A DNA stretch of 64,000 nt. Source: Gammaproteobacteria bacterium (GTDB taxonomy: Bacteria; Pseudomonadota; Gammaproteobacteria; DSM-19610). The stretch's first letter is position 1, and every line of letters starts with the position of its first letter. The notes under the pieces were generated by a model. It saw only the letters and a program-made list of their open reading frames with translations. It was not told the DNA's origin and did no database searches. Positions 11,259-21,334 of the stretch are shown here, piece by piece. Where the stretch lies: the NCBI GenBank assembly GCA_026197075.1, contig JAPHQV010000008.1, forward strand, positions 56,694-120,693. Reading direction: 5' to 3'. A program made the position numbers and the translations under genes.

Positions 11259-11757
11259 GGCAAGGCCTCTTCCAATCGCTCCAGGCCCGTCTCCGGACAA
11301 CGGGCCAGCAGATCGGCCAGGGGGCCCTGACCCGGGACCACCAACCCTGCCGGGGCGACCTCCGCCAGGGGATAGAGCACGAAGTTGCGCTCCTGCAAAC
11401 CATGGTGTGGCACCCGCAGGTGAGTGGTCTCGATGCACTGATCGCCATAGAGCAGCAGATCCAGGTCCAGGGTACGCGGCCCCCAGTGCACGCCACGCAC
11501 CCGGTGATGAAATTCCTCGATGCCCTGCAACAGCACCAGCAGGGCATCGGCCTCCAGGCTGGTGTCCAGCGCCGCCACGGCATTGAGGTAATCGGGTTGA
11601 TCGGCAGGCCCCATGGGCGTGCTGCGGTACAGGCTGGAGACGCCCACCAGTCGTACCCGGTCCAGACCATCCAGTTCCCGCAGGGCCTGGCGCAACTGAT
11701 TCAGGGGATCGCCCAGATTACTGCCGAGCCCCACGTAGGCCCGGACCATCGCTTCCG

Positions 11758-11761
<4 letters not shown>
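11255..11761 (-). CDS. folK: HPPK, 2-amino-4-hydroxy-6-hydroxymethyldihydropteridine pyrophosphokinase
   Basis: Transfers pyrophosphate from ATP to the hydroxymethylpterin precursor in folate synthesis. The 168-residue protein has the N-terminal YVGLGSNLGDP motif and the HPPK signature GPRTLDLDLLLYG, with Arg and Asp residues for ATP and magnesium. The GTG at 11761 is chosen: AGAGGG lies 6 bases upstream and the GTG overlaps the pcnB stop as GTGA. An ATG four codons later has only a badly spaced SD-like run. It overlaps both neighbours and so is coupled in the pcnB-folK-dNK run. Confidence 0.95.
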
Positions 11762-13194
<1,433 letters not shown>

Positions 13195-13433
13195 GAATCA
13201 CGCGGTTCCAGCAAGAATTCCCATGTATGGGTCCGAATCATACTGTGGATGGCCGCGCAGGTGTATCCCTTCTTGCCACCCGGGCGCATCCTCGTTCCGT
13301 CCGCGGATGCCTCGTCAAGGACTGCCGGGATTCGGAACGCACGTCAAGTACGAGCCCGCCTACGCGGGGGGGGGGGCATGACGAATACTCAGGCCATACT
13401 TGATTGAAATATCCAAATCAAGCAGCCCCCGAC
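13195..13433. other. Intergenic spacer with an 11-G tract
   Basis: About 240 bases between the pcnB start and the tal stop. It must hold the pcnB promoter on the minus strand, but no clear hexamer pair is seen. A homopolymer of eleven G residues at 13366-13376 is the only striking feature. Confidence 0.6.
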
Positions 13434-14513
13434 TCATTCGGTTTGACGCAACAGCTCCTGGTAGGAATCCTCGAACAGCTTGACGCCGTCGTCCTGCAAG
13501 GTGTTGCCGACCGCGTCCATGTCAATCCCCAGACGCTTCAGGTCCGCCAGGTGCATCTCGGCTTCGGTAATCCCGTCCTCCAGCCGCCTGGCGGCCTGGC
13601 CATGGTCACGCAGCGCTTCCAGTGTCTTGTCGGGCAGGGTGTTGATGGTCTCCGGACCGATCAACGGTTCCACGTACAGCAGGTCAGGATAATCCGGGTT
13701 CTTCACCCCGGTGCTGGCCCATAGCAGGTATTGCGACCTCGCCTTCCGCTGACTCAGCGTAGCGAAGGCTTCCCCGTGAAAGATCTGCAGGTAACGTTGA
13801 TAGGCGAGCCTTGCCATGGCCACCGCGGTCTTGCCGCGCAGCGCCTTCGCCTCCTCGCTGCCGATCGCATCGAGCCGCTTATCGACCAGGGTATCCACGC
13901 GTGACAGGAACAGGCTGGCCACTGCCTTGCTGTGTTGCACATCGGCACCGGAATTCGCGCGTGCGGTGAGTCCGCGAATATAGGCGGCAAACACCGCCTC
14001 GGTTTGCTTGATGGAGAACAGCAGGGTGACGTTGACGTTGATGCCCAACATCGTCAATGCCTCGAAGGCACCAAGACCCTCGGGTGTACCCGGCACCTTG
14101 ATCAGCAGGTTACGCCTGTCCACCGCGGCGGACAGGCGCTGTGCCTCTTCCACGGTCCTCGCGGCATCATGGGCCCAGCGCGGTGCCACTTCGAGACTGA
14201 CATAGCCATCGTCACCACCGCTGGACTCATGGATGGGCAACAGCAGGTCACAGGCATCCCGGATGTCGGGGATGGCCAATGCCTCGTAGCGACGCTCGGC
14301 ATCCGGCTCCTCGGCCTTCAGTCGCGCCAGGTCATCGGCGTAATGCGGGCTGCTTCCCAGTGCTTTCTGAAAGATCGACGGGTTCGACGTCACACCCGAG
14401 ACACCATCCTCGCGGATCCAGCGGGCCAGAGAGCCATTGCGTAGCAGGTCGCGCGACAGATTGTCGAGCCAGAGGCTTTGTCCGAGAGCAGTGATTTTTT
14501 GCGTGGCATTCAT
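13434..14513 (-). CDS. tal: Transaldolase
   Basis: Transfers a dihydroxyacetone unit between sedoheptulose-7-phosphate and glyceraldehyde-3-phosphate in the non-oxidative pentose phosphate pathway. The 359-residue protein has GVTSNPSIFQKA near the N-terminus, the Schiff-base lysine in NLLIKVPGT, NVNVTLLFS, and the LLWASTGVKNP stretch. Length and spacing fit the long actinobacterial/cyanobacterial Tal type rather than E. coli TalB. AAGGA with about 7 bases spacing selects the ATG at 14513. An in-frame TTG two codons upstream has no proper spacing. It is a single gene, functionally linked with gnd-zwf-pgi at the window start. Confidence 0.94.
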   Translation of the reverse strand: MNATQKITALGQSLWLDNLSRDLLRNGSLARWIREDGVSGVTSNPSIFQKALGSSPHYADDLARLKAEEPDAERRYEALAIPDIRDACDLLLPIHESSGGDDGYVSLEVAPRWAHDAARTVEEAQRLSAAVDRRNLLIKVPGTPEGLGAFEALTMLGINVNVTLLFSIKQTEAVFAAYIRGLTARANSGADVQHSKAVASLFLSRVDTLVDKRLDAIGSEEAKALRGKTAVAMARLAYQRYLQIFHGEAFATLSQRKARSQYLLWASTGVKNPDYPDLLYVEPLIGPETINTLPDKTLEALRDHGQAARRLEDGITEAEMHLADLKRLGIDMDAVGNTLQDDGVKLFEDSYQELLRQTE

Positions 14514-14853
14514 GGGCAATCCTTTGTGTGTGATGGAGCAACCCGCATGAAGTTAGGAAAATGCTTTGTTGCTCAGTTTACTCATGGGTCGGCAGCAATA
14601 CCTGACATCGAGTCCTACATTCCCGCAGACATGCAAGGTTTTTCATGTACGCCTCTCCTTTCGTCGTCAGCGAGAGACGCCACAAGCAACGTAAAATCAT
14701 GGGGATAATAAACATGCCCGCTCACCACGTCGTCAAGACCCGACGGTTCCGAAATGTACTACCCTTTCTAAGCGCCCGGTATAACAGCTTTTTTACCAGT
14801 GGCACGCCTTCTGCAATGTGCGCTATGTAACGTCACGAAAGGGAGAAAACTTC
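14514..14853. other. Divergent tal / Crp-Fnr regulator spacer
   Basis: 340 bases with no supported gene. It must contain the tal promoter on the minus strand, for which I see no clear hexamers, and it holds a sigma-54-like element at 14800-14815 reading toward the regulator gene. Short open frames here have no ribosome-binding site or family features. Confidence 0.7.
14800..14815 (+). promoter_or_regulatory. Candidate sigma-54 (-24/-12) promoter
   Basis: TGGCAC, five bases, then CTGCA. This matches the TGGCAC-N5-TTGCW consensus at all but one base, with both the GG and GC dinucleotides kept. The start of transcription would fall near 14826, about 28 bases before the ATG of the Crp/Fnr gene and ahead of its ribosome-binding site. 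No enhancer-binding activator gene is seen in the window. Confidence 0.5.
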
Positions 14854-15573
14854 ATGACTATCTTACACGGCCCCAGACTCAATTGTTTGCTCGCGGCAAT
14901 TCCTGAAACGGAATACAGCCGGATCGCAGGCGATCTCGAGCCTGTATCCTTGCCGCGCACCACGGTGTTATATGACTTCAACGATCACCTGGAATACATT
15001 TACTTTCCGGTCACGCTGACGGCTTCGCTTATCTGCTCCATGGAGGATGGCAGCTCCGTCGAGGTTTCGGAAGTAGGAAATGAAGGCGTACTGGATATAT
15101 CCGTTTTGCTGGGTGGCGAGGGTGCACTGACGCAAGCCGTCGTGCAAACCGACGGCCATGCCTATCGCATGAGTACTACACGATTGCGCCGGGAATTATC
15201 GCAGGGCGGTTCGCTGCAACATGTCCTGATGCGCTATACCCAAACCCTGATCGCGCAGATGGCACAGACGACCGGGTGCGTCCGACGGCACTCAGTAGAA
15301 CAACAACTCTGTCGTTGCCTGCTGCTCAATTTCGACCGCACCCACTCCAGGAACCTGTCCATGACACAGGAGGCAATGGCCAATATGCTGGGTGTCCGAC
15401 GTGAGAGCGTAAGCGAGGCCGCCACGCGCCTGCAGTCAGCCGGTTACATCAGCTACAAAAGAGGACATATCGAAGTCTTGAATCGTTCAGGCCTGGAAGA
15501 CCAGGCCTGTGAATGCTATGACTTCGTCAAGAAGGAGTTCGATCGACTTCGCGCCGACCTCTTACCTTGCTGA
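14854..15573 (+). CDS. Crp/Fnr-family transcriptional regulator
   Basis: A 239-residue DNA-binding regulator. The N-terminal half is a cyclic-nucleotide-binding-type beta-roll (YIYFPVTLTASLICSMEDG, then VGNEGVLD), and the C-terminal half is a Crp-type winged helix with SMTQEAMANMLGVRRESVSEA as recognition region. There is no N-terminal Cys cluster, so it is not an Fnr-type iron-sulfur sensor, and the cAMP-binding RS pair of Crp is not evident. The ligand is unknown. AAGGGAG precedes the ATG at 14854 by 8 bases; the frame opens 12 codons earlier without support. A sigma-54-like promoter sits upstream. It converges on three DUF2173-type genes. Confidence 0.88.
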   Translation: MTILHGPRLNCLLAAIPETEYSRIAGDLEPVSLPRTTVLYDFNDHLEYIYFPVTLTASLICSMEDGSSVEVSEVGNEGVLDISVLLGGEGALTQAVVQTDGHAYRMSTTRLRRELSQGGSLQHVLMRYTQTLIAQMAQTTGCVRRHSVEQQLCRCLLLNFDRTHSRNLSMTQEAMANMLGVRRESVSEAATRLQSAGYISYKRGHIEVLNRSGLEDQACECYDFVKKEFDRLRADLLPC

Positions 15574-15610
15574 TAAAGTGGAAGAGAACCCATAGACTGC
15601 AAACCACTGG

Positions 15611-15630
15611 ATTCCCGCATGCTCGGGAAT
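15611..15630. repeat. Short palindrome between convergent genes
   Basis: ATTCCCG and CGGGAAT pair around 6 bases, followed by GACGGG. This is a shortened form of the ATTCCCGC palindrome seen at 25701-25726. It lies between the ends of the Crp/Fnr gene and the first DUF2173-type gene and could serve both as a terminator. Confidence 0.6.
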
Positions 15631-15646
15631 GACGGGTGTGGATTGA

Positions 15647-15976
15647 TCAGTACTGGGTGTCCGCCAGTTCACGCATGACCTCACTCAGGGACGCCTCGCG
15701 GTTGTCCACCAGGCACACCAGGTTACCGAGACTGCACACCGTGGCATCCTTGCCATGCACGATCCATCCCTTCGGCGGGGTCCAGCCACGCACCTGGCTG
15801 AACATGGACAACTGGTCGGCATGACTCTGCAGAATGCGTCGATAGTCATGGGCGAACATGGCCAGGCCGGCCATATGCTGTTCTTCCAGGACGCCATGGC
15901 CTTCCACCAAGGCGCCATCATCGCGGAAATGGCACACTGCGCTCACACCATCGATCGCCAATAAACGTCGTATCAT
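15647..15976 (-). CDS. DUF2173-type small protein, paralogue 1
   Basis: A 109-residue cytoplasmic protein of unknown function. It opens with LLAIDGVSAVCHFRDDG, and its C-terminal part (GWIVHGKDATVC, then LVDNREASLSEVMREL) closely parallels paralogue 3. I recognise the pattern as DUF2173, a family of about 100-120 residues; no activity is known to me. The start has AGGGGGC 4 bases upstream. It lies 9 bases downstream of paralogue 2, so they are almost surely co-transcribed. No signal peptide, membrane segment or metal-binding cluster is visible. Confidence 0.78.
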   Translation of the reverse strand: MIRRLLAIDGVSAVCHFRDDGALVEGHGVLEEQHMAGLAMFAHDYRRILQSHADQLSMFSQVRGWTPPKGWIVHGKDATVCSLGNLVCLVDNREASLSEVMRELADTQY

Positions 15977-15985
15977 GATCGCCCC

Positions 15986-16324
15986 CTATACACCCAGGGC
16001 ATCGTAGGCGGCCTGGTAGTCCGCTTCTTCGTTGCGCAGGATCACGCCACGATTGCCGCTGGAGACGGTGGACCAGTCGAAACCCACCAGTGTGAAACCC
16101 TCGATGGGATAGAAGCCCGCCTGGCCGGTTACCTTTTCCCAACCGCGCGCCTGCATGGTGGCGATGGAGATATTGGCGATACAAACATGGGAGACCAGGT
16201 CCAGGATATCCGGGGTAAGGGCGTTGCCCTCGGCGAGGCGGTGTTCGGTCAGTTCACCGCGGTCGGAAAATTCGAAGCTGGCGATGGCGCCGGGAAGTTT
16301 CATCAGTTCATCGAGGCTTTGCAT
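15986..16324 (-). CDS. DUF2173-type small protein, paralogue 2
   Basis: A 112-residue protein sharing the N-terminal pattern of its neighbours: LDELMKLPGAIASFEFSDRGE lines up with DGVSAVCHFRDDG and RPGVIAAGEYSYRG. Its C-terminal half differs, with FTLVGFDWSTVSSGNRGVILR where the others have a TVC...LDN segment, so it is the most diverged copy and may have a separate role. AGAGGA lies 7 bases before the ATG at 16324. It is the middle gene, separated from paralogue 3 by 168 bases that hold a palindrome, and from paralogue 1 by 9 bases. The function is unknown. Confidence 0.78.
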   Translation of the reverse strand: MQSLDELMKLPGAIASFEFSDRGELTEHRLAEGNALTPDILDLVSHVCIANISIATMQARGWEKVTGQAGFYPIEGFTLVGFDWSTVSSGNRGVILRNEEADYQAAYDALGV

Positions 16325-16368
16325 GCAGGGTTCCTCTGTTTAATTATTTCAGAATCGCTGATCACTTC

Positions 16369-16435
16369 GTCATTCCGGCGCAGGCCGGCATCCATGTCAC
16401 TGGTATACGTGGATTCCGGCATCTGTGGGAATGAC
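16369..16435. repeat. Imperfect inverted repeat inside the DUF2173 cluster
   Basis: GTCATTCC at 16369-16376 and GGAATGAC at 16428-16435 are inverted ends. Inside them, CCGGCGCAGGCCGGCATCCA and GGATTCCGGC are further related segments. The ends match the REP-like GTCATTCCCGC palindrome at 25701. It separates paralogue 3 from paralogues 2 and 1 and could attenuate or stabilise the transcript. Confidence 0.6.
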
Positions 16436-16492
16436 ATACAAAAAATCAGTGGTCCTTTGCCTTGTCGCGGGTATTATTTTACGGGCCAACAT

Positions 16493-16849
16493 TCAGATCA
16501 GGTCTTCGGGTTCGCGCCCCAAATGCTTGTGCATCAGCCTCATCACTTCGTTCAGCGAGGTGGCGGTGTTGTCCAGAAAACAGAACACATTGGCCATAAC
16601 GCACACGGTGAAGTGCGGTCCTCGCACGCTCCAGCCCGACGCCGGGTTGAAGGGACAGGGGTCCATGCCAAGCGCCAGGAAATGGGTCTGCATGTGGGCG
16701 CTGAGATTGGTGGCACGACACATGATGGAGGCCATGCGCGCATGCTCCTCGCTCAGTTCACCCTTGCATTGAAATCGGTCACCCCGGTAGGAATATTCAC
16801 CGGCCGCGATCACACCCGGCCTGGCAGCCAGTTCAGCCACAATACTCAT
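16493..16849 (-). CDS. DUF2173-type small protein, paralogue 3
   Basis: A 118-residue protein, first in transcription order of the three. It has RPGVIAAGEYSYRG near the N-terminus and FTVCVMANVFCFLDN followed by TSLNEVMRLM near the C-terminus, which matches paralogue 1 segment by segment. GGAGCAGG directly precedes the ATG at 16849. The pattern of small alpha/beta proteins with a conserved N-terminal strand and a C-terminal strand-helix recalls sensory dimer modules such as roadblock, but that is only an impression. No promoter hexamers were recognised in the 137 bases before it. Confidence 0.78.
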   Translation of the reverse strand: MSIVAELAARPGVIAAGEYSYRGDRFQCKGELSEEHARMASIMCRATNLSAHMQTHFLALGMDPCPFNPASGWSVRGPHFTVCVMANVFCFLDNTATSLNEVMRLMHKHLGREPEDLI

Positions 16850-16986
16850 CCTGCTCCTGCCCCCCGTTGGTTTTGATATTTATCAGGTCCTGTCTGTTTA
16901 CCACAGCTCCAGCGGGGTTGCCAACTTGATCGACCCATCGCATGTGGTTAGAGTAAGCGGCTTGGCGATCTGCTTGCCCGTTCCCG

Positions 16987-17445
16987 ATGAATCCTGCCCC
17001 TTCCCAGACACCCCCCGTACCCGCCGGCCTGCTGCCGCGCCTTGGCGCCGTCTTCTACGATAGTCTGTTGTTGCTGGCGGTATGGTTCTGCGCCACCGCC
17101 ATCCTGCTGCCCTTCACCCATGGCGAGGCGCTGCGGGCCGGTAACCCGCTCTACACCAGCTACCTGTTCATGGTGAGTTTTTTCTTCTACGGCTGGTTCT
17201 GGGTACACGGTGGCCAGACCCTGGGCCTGCGCGCCTGGCGGCTGCGGGTGCAACGCCCCGACGGCCGCCCCATCACCTGGTGGCAGGCACTGCTGCGTTT
17301 CCTCACCGCCATGGTTTCCTGGGCCGCGCTGGGGCTGGGTTTCTGGTGGATCCTGTTCGACAAACGAAAGCGCGGCTGGCACGACCTGTACTCGGAAACC
17401 GAGACGGTGCGCGTGTCCAGGGATTACCTGCGTTCGGTCCCCTGA
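16987..17445 (+). CDS. RDD-family membrane protein
   Basis: A 152-residue inner-membrane protein with three or four hydrophobic segments (roughly residues 20-45, 55-75, 105-125). RDD features are an early Arg-Leu with FYDSLLLL (the Arg-Asp pattern), GQTLGLRAWRLRV between membrane segments, and KRGWHDLYSETETV near the C-terminus. The family is thought to include transporters, but no substrate is known. It converges on lptG, and the same neighbourhood is seen in other gammaproteobacteria. A 27-base palindrome separates the two stops. Confidence 0.88.
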   Translation: MNPAPSQTPPVPAGLLPRLGAVFYDSLLLLAVWFCATAILLPFTHGEALRAGNPLYTSYLFMVSFFFYGWFWVHGGQTLGLRAWRLRVQRPDGRPITWWQALLRFLTAMVSWAALGLGFWWILFDKRKRGWHDLYSETETVRVSRDYLRSVP

Positions 17446-17452
17446 AGATGTC

Positions 17453-17479
17453 GTAGGAGCGGCCAGAGGCCGCTCCTAC
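17453..17479. repeat. GTAGGAGCGGCC palindrome at convergent gene ends
   Basis: GTAGGAGCGGCC and GGCCGCTCCTAC form a perfect 12-bp stem around AGA. The lptG stop codon lies within its right arm. It belongs to the common gammaproteobacterial TAGGAGCGG REP type, also present at 33798-34006. The position between convergent RDD and lptG genes suits a bidirectional terminator. Confidence 0.8.
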
Positions 17480-18546
17480 AGTCTCCGTAACGCCCAGACA
17501 CCCCCGGACAGAAACAGCAGGATGGGTGCAAAGGCACTGACCACCGGGTGTATGCCGTAGACCTGGCCGGTATGGCTGAGAATCTGCACCAGCAGCTGGA
17601 AGCCGATGCCCACCATCACGCCCACCAGCAGGCGCTGGCCGGCACCCACGTTGCGCAGGGAACCAAACACGAAGGGCACTGCCAGGAACAGCATCACCAG
17701 GCCCGCCAGGGGGGCGCTGAGCCGCAACCACAGCGCCAGTTGGTGGCGTTCCGCCTCCAGGCCGTTGCTGGCCAGGTACTCGATGTAACGCCGCAGTTCC
17801 CGTACCGACATGCTTTCGGGTTCCAGTACCACCACATCCAGCACCCCCGGCATCATGAGCTGTGCCCTTTGTGCCTGTTGCTCACGGCTGACCTGTACGC
17901 TGGCGGGCTCGAATCGGCTGGTACGGACCCGACTCAACTCCCAGATGCCTTCCTGGTGGCGCGCACGGGCGATACGGGTGGCACTCTCGAGATGATGGTC
18001 GGCGTCGAGTTCATAGACGAATACATCCTGCAGGTCAGCGGGATCGTCCATGCGACGGATATGGATGAAGCGGTTTTCATCCCGGATCCAGTAGCCGTGC
18101 CGGCTCTGGAAGGTGGTGCGGTCATGGAGCGCCTGTTCGCGCAACGCCTGCCCCTGCCGGTCCGCCTCGGGTGCGACGAATTCCCCCACCAGGGTGGTCA
18201 CGGCCAGCATCAGGATCCCCACCTGCAGCACCGAGGCGATCACCCGCCGCACGGAAAAGCCCGCCGCGCGCATGGCCACCAGCTCGCTGTTGGAGGCGAG
18301 CATGCCCAGGCCCATGAGACTGCCCAGCAGGGCGGCCATGGGAAACAGTTCATGGATGCGGCGCGGGATGGTGAGGGTGATATAGGCCAGGGCGTCGAGG
18401 GCGTGGTAATTGCCGCGGCCGATGTCACCCACCTCGCCGATGAAGGAAAAAAACACATCCAGGGCCAGCACCACCAGCAAGGCGATCAGGGTGCCGCCCA
18501 GCACCACGCGGGCGATGTAGCGATCCAGGATGCCCATCAGCATCAT
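17476..18546 (-). CDS. lptG: LPS export ABC transporter permease LptG
   Basis: One of the two inner-membrane subunits of the LptBFG complex that extracts lipopolysaccharide for transport to the outer membrane. The 356-residue product has an N-terminal membrane segment after ILDRYIARVV, a cluster of helices with LGMLASNSELVAMRAAG (the coupling region), a large periplasmic beta domain, and three C-terminal membrane segments. The ATG at 18546 overlaps the lptF stop as ATGA; further ATG codons follow at 18543 and 18537. The stop codon falls within a palindrome arm. Confidence 0.95.
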   Translation of the reverse strand: MMLMGILDRYIARVVLGGTLIALLVVLALDVFFSFIGEVGDIGRGNYHALDALAYITLTIPRRIHELFPMAALLGSLMGLGMLASNSELVAMRAAGFSVRRVIASVLQVGILMLAVTTLVGEFVAPEADRQGQALREQALHDRTTFQSRHGYWIRDENRFIHIRRMDDPADLQDVFVYELDADHHLESATRIARARHQEGIWELSRVRTSRFEPASVQVSREQQAQRAQLMMPGVLDVVVLEPESMSVRELRRYIEYLASNGLEAERHQLALWLRLSAPLAGLVMLFLAVPFVFGSLRNVGAGQRLLVGVMVGIGFQLLVQILSHTGQVYGIHPVVSAFAPILLFLSGGVWALRRL

Positions 18547-19622
18547 GTGCGCACCCACAGGCGCCGCAGCCGCGCCCATTGCAACAACAGTATCCCCAGC
18601 AGTACCGGCAGCAGGTGCACCCACCAGATGCCGATGACCGGTGGCAGCGCGCCCTGCTCCAGCCAGACCCGCGCGGTACCCATCAGGTTGTAGTAGATGA
18701 TGAACGCCAGCACCCCGACGGCCAGCCGTCCATAGCGCCCCTGGCGCGGCGTGGTGCGGCACAGGGGTACGGCCATGAATACCAGCACCAGGGCCGCCAC
18801 CGGCACCGACAGGCGCCACTGCAGTTCCGCCTGTTCACGGCGGTCACGGGAGCCCCACAGCGCATGACTGGGGGTGGCGTCCTCCTTGCGGAAGCCACTG
18901 GCCGGCCCCGGCTCCAGCAGCACGCCGTGCTGGCGAAATTCCAGTACCTGGTAGTCGGCCTGGCCCGGCAGCCCCTCGTAGCGCGTACCGTCCACCAGCA
19001 CCAGGAAACGATCACCGGTATCGGCATCCCAGGTCTGGTAGGCACGATCGGCCACGATCACCCGTTCGACGCCCTCGTCACGGGCATGCACGAACACCTT
19101 TTCCATGGAGGCACGGTCGCGGGAAATGGATTCGGCATAGAACACCAGGGCGCCGCCACGGATCTCCTTGAAGCGCCCGGCGCCGACCCCGCTGATATCG
19201 GCGGTCTGCTGCGCCTGCGTGCGCACCTCGTAGCCCAGGGCGGCGGTGTGGGGCACCAGGTAGAGGGCGGCCCAGCCCAGGACCAGTGCCGCCACCAGGG
19301 CCAGGGCCATGAGCGGCCGGTAGAGCCGGGCGGTACCCACCCCGCAGGCGGCCAGGGCGGCCATCTCGCTGTCCTTGTAGAGGCGTCCCAGGCCCAGCAT
19401 GACCCCCAGGAACAGGGCCAGGGGCATGATGAATACCAGGAATTCCACGGACTTCAGGCCCAGCAGGCGAAACACCGCGGCGCCCGGCAGCTCGCCGGCG
19501 GCGGCCTGGGCCAGGTAGCGGGACAGGCGCGCGCTCACCAGGATCAGCCACAGCACCAGGGTCACGGCCAGCCAGGTGAGGACCACCTCGCGCACCAGAT
19601 AGCGATCGATTATCGAGCCCAA
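18543..19622 (-). CDS. lptF: LPS export ABC transporter permease LptF, TTG start
   Basis: The partner permease of LptG. The 359-residue protein begins IIDRYLVREV, as LptF does, and has LGRLYKDSEMAALAACGVG as the coupling region, a periplasmic domain, and C-terminal membrane segments ending RRLWVRT. The start appears to be TTG at 19622 with AGGA 5 bases before it; no ATG gives a plausible N-terminus. The stop overlaps the lptG start. It is divergent from pepA across about 157 bases, the usual arrangement in gammaproteobacteria. Confidence 0.94.
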   Translation of the reverse strand: MGSIIDRYLVREVVLTWLAVTLVLWLILVSARLSRYLAQAAAGELPGAAVFRLLGLKSVEFLVFIMPLALFLGVMLGLGRLYKDSEMAALAACGVGTARLYRPLMALALVAALVLGWAALYLVPHTAALGYEVRTQAQQTADISGVGAGRFKEIRGGALVFYAESISRDRASMEKVFVHARDEGVERVIVADRAYQTWDADTGDRFLVLVDGTRYEGLPGQADYQVLEFRQHGVLLEPGPASGFRKEDATPSHALWGSRDRREQAELQWRLSVPVAALVLVFMAVPLCRTTPRQGRYGRLAVGVLAFIIYYNLMGTARVWLEQGALPPVIGIWWVHLLPVLLGILLLQWARLRRLWVRT

Positions 19623-19779
19623 GGCCGTCCGTCCTGCTGAATGAAAATCATCAATGTTTCCCGTACACTGCGAGTCCTGCCGGGCCCGCCCCGGCGGTCG
19701 GCGGCGAGAGCCTGGCTACCCTATACCAGGCATCCGACCCGCTGCAAATCGATTCATGAGGTCCTGGGGAGAAGCAGTC

Positions 19780-21276
19780 ATGCATTTCAGCGTCAAAAGC
19801 GGCAGTCCGGAAAAACAGCGGGGCGCATGCCTGGTGGTGGGTATGCACGAACCCCGCCACCTGAGCGACGCGGCCAAGGCGCTGGACACGGCCAGTGACG
19901 GGGCACTGGGCGCCATTGTGCGCCGTGGCGACCATGGCGGCCAGGCCGGTGAGACCCTGATGCTGCACAACCTGCCCGGCCTGGCCTGCGAACGGGTGCT
20001 GCTGGTGGGTCTGGGCAAGAAGGGCGAGTTTCACGATGCCGCCTACCGCAAGGCCTGCGCCGCGGCCGCCAGCGCCCTGGACAAGAGCGGTGCCACCGAG
20101 GCCGTCAGCTATCTGGCCGACCTGCCCCTGAAGGGTCGTGATACCTACTGGAAGGCAAGCCAGGCCGTGGTCGCCAGTGCCAGCGCCTGTTACCGCTTCG
20201 ACGAGACCAAGAATAAAAAGGAGCCGCCGAAACGGCCGCTCAAGAAACTGACCCTCGCCCTGACCGAGCGCGCAGAAGTGCCGGAAGGTGAACGGGGGCT
20301 GCGCGACGGCCAGGCCATCGCCAACGGCATGGCCCTGGCGCAGCGGCTGGGCAACCTGCCCGGCAATATCTGCACCCCGACCTTTCTCGCCGAGCAGGCC
20401 CGTGAACTGGGCAAGGCCCATCGCAAGCTCAAGGTGGACGTGCTGGAGGAGAAGGACATGGAGAAGCTGGGCATGGGCGCACTGCTGTCCGTGGCCCGCG
20501 GCAGCCGCCAGCCCGCCAAGCTCATCGTCATGCATTACAAGGGCGCGGCCCGGGATGAGCCGCCCGTGGTACTGGTGGGGAAAGGCGTCACCTTCGATTC
20601 CGGCGGCATCTCCCTGAAGCCCGGCGCGGCCATGGATGAAATGAAGTTCGATATGTGTGGTGCCGCCGGCGTGATGGGCACCCTGCAGGCCTGTTGTGAA
20701 CTGGAGTTGCCCCTCAACCTGGTGGTCATCGTACCGGCCACGGAGAACCTGCCCGACGGCCTGGCGACCAAGCCCGGTGACGTGGTGACCAGCATGTCCG
20801 GCCAGACCATCGAAATCCTCAACACCGATGCGGAAGGACGGCTGATCCTGTGCGATGCCCTCAGCTACGCGGCCCGCTTCGAACCATCCCTGATCATCGA
20901 CGTGGCCACCCTGACCGGGGCCTGCGTGGTGGCCCTGGGCAAACATGCCAGCGGCCTGCTCGGCAATCACGAGCCGCTGATCCACGCCCTGCTCAAGGCC
21001 GGCCAGGCCAGTGGTGACCGCGCCTGGCAGCTGCCCCTGTGGGAGGAATACCAGGAACAGCTGAAGAGCAATTTCGCCGACATGGCCAACATCGGCGGCC
21101 CCCAGGCGGGCACAATCACCGCCGCCTGCTTCCTGTCGCGCTTCACCAGGGACCAGCACTGGGCCCACCTCGACATCGCCGGTGTGGCCTGGAAACAGGG
21201 AGAGCAGAAGGGCGCCACCGGGCGCCCGGTGCCGCTGCTGACCCGATTCCTGCTCGACCGTATCGAGAGTCGGTAA
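19780..21276 (+). CDS. pepA: Cytosol (leucyl) aminopeptidase, M17
   Basis: A dimetal aminopeptidase removing N-terminal residues from peptides. In E. coli PepA also binds DNA. The 498-residue product has the metal and active-site segments [15 protein letters not shown] and the M17 signature NTDAEGRL, with [10 protein letters not shown] between them. The ATG at 19780 follows GGGGAG and gives an N-terminus of usual length; the frame opens upstream to 19654 without family support. It is followed by holC and valS, the classical gammaproteobacterial order. Confidence 0.97.
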   Translation: MHFSVKSGSPEKQRGACLVVGMHEPRHLSDAAKALDTASDGALGAIVRRGDHGGQAGETLMLHNLPGLACERVLLVGLGKKGEFHDAAYRKACAAAASALDKSGATEAVSYLADLPLKGRDTYWKASQAVVASASACYRFDETKNKKEPPKRPLKKLTLALTERAEVPEGERGLRDGQAIANGMALAQRLGNLPGNICTPTFLAEQARELGKAHRKLKVDVLEEKDMEKLGMGALLSVARGSRQPAKLIVMHYKGAARDEPPVVLVGKGVTFDSGGISLKPGAAMDEMKFDMCGAAGVMGTLQACCELELPLNLVVIVPATENLPDGLATKPGDVVTSMSGQTIEILNTDAEGRLILCDALSYAARFEPSLIIDVATLTGACVVALGKHASGLLGNHEPLIHALLKAGQASGDRAWQLPLWEEYQEQLKSNFADMANIGGPQAGTITAACFLSRFTRDQHWAHLDIAGVAWKQGEQKGATGRPVPLLTRFLLDRIESR

Positions 21277-21290
21277 TGAGCCTTGACCGC

Positions 21291-21314
21291 CTTGTCGGGC
21301 TGCAGCCCGACAAG
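21291..21314. repeat. Palindrome between pepA and holC
   Basis: CTTGTCGGGCT and AGCCCGACAAG form a perfect 11-bp stem around two bases. It has the same core as at 48913-48940 and 61844-61859. Here it lies inside the pepA-holC spacer of 58 bases, so it may modulate readthrough within a likely operon. Confidence 0.8.
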
Positions 21315-21334
21315 GGAGCGAATCGGAGCCCCGC

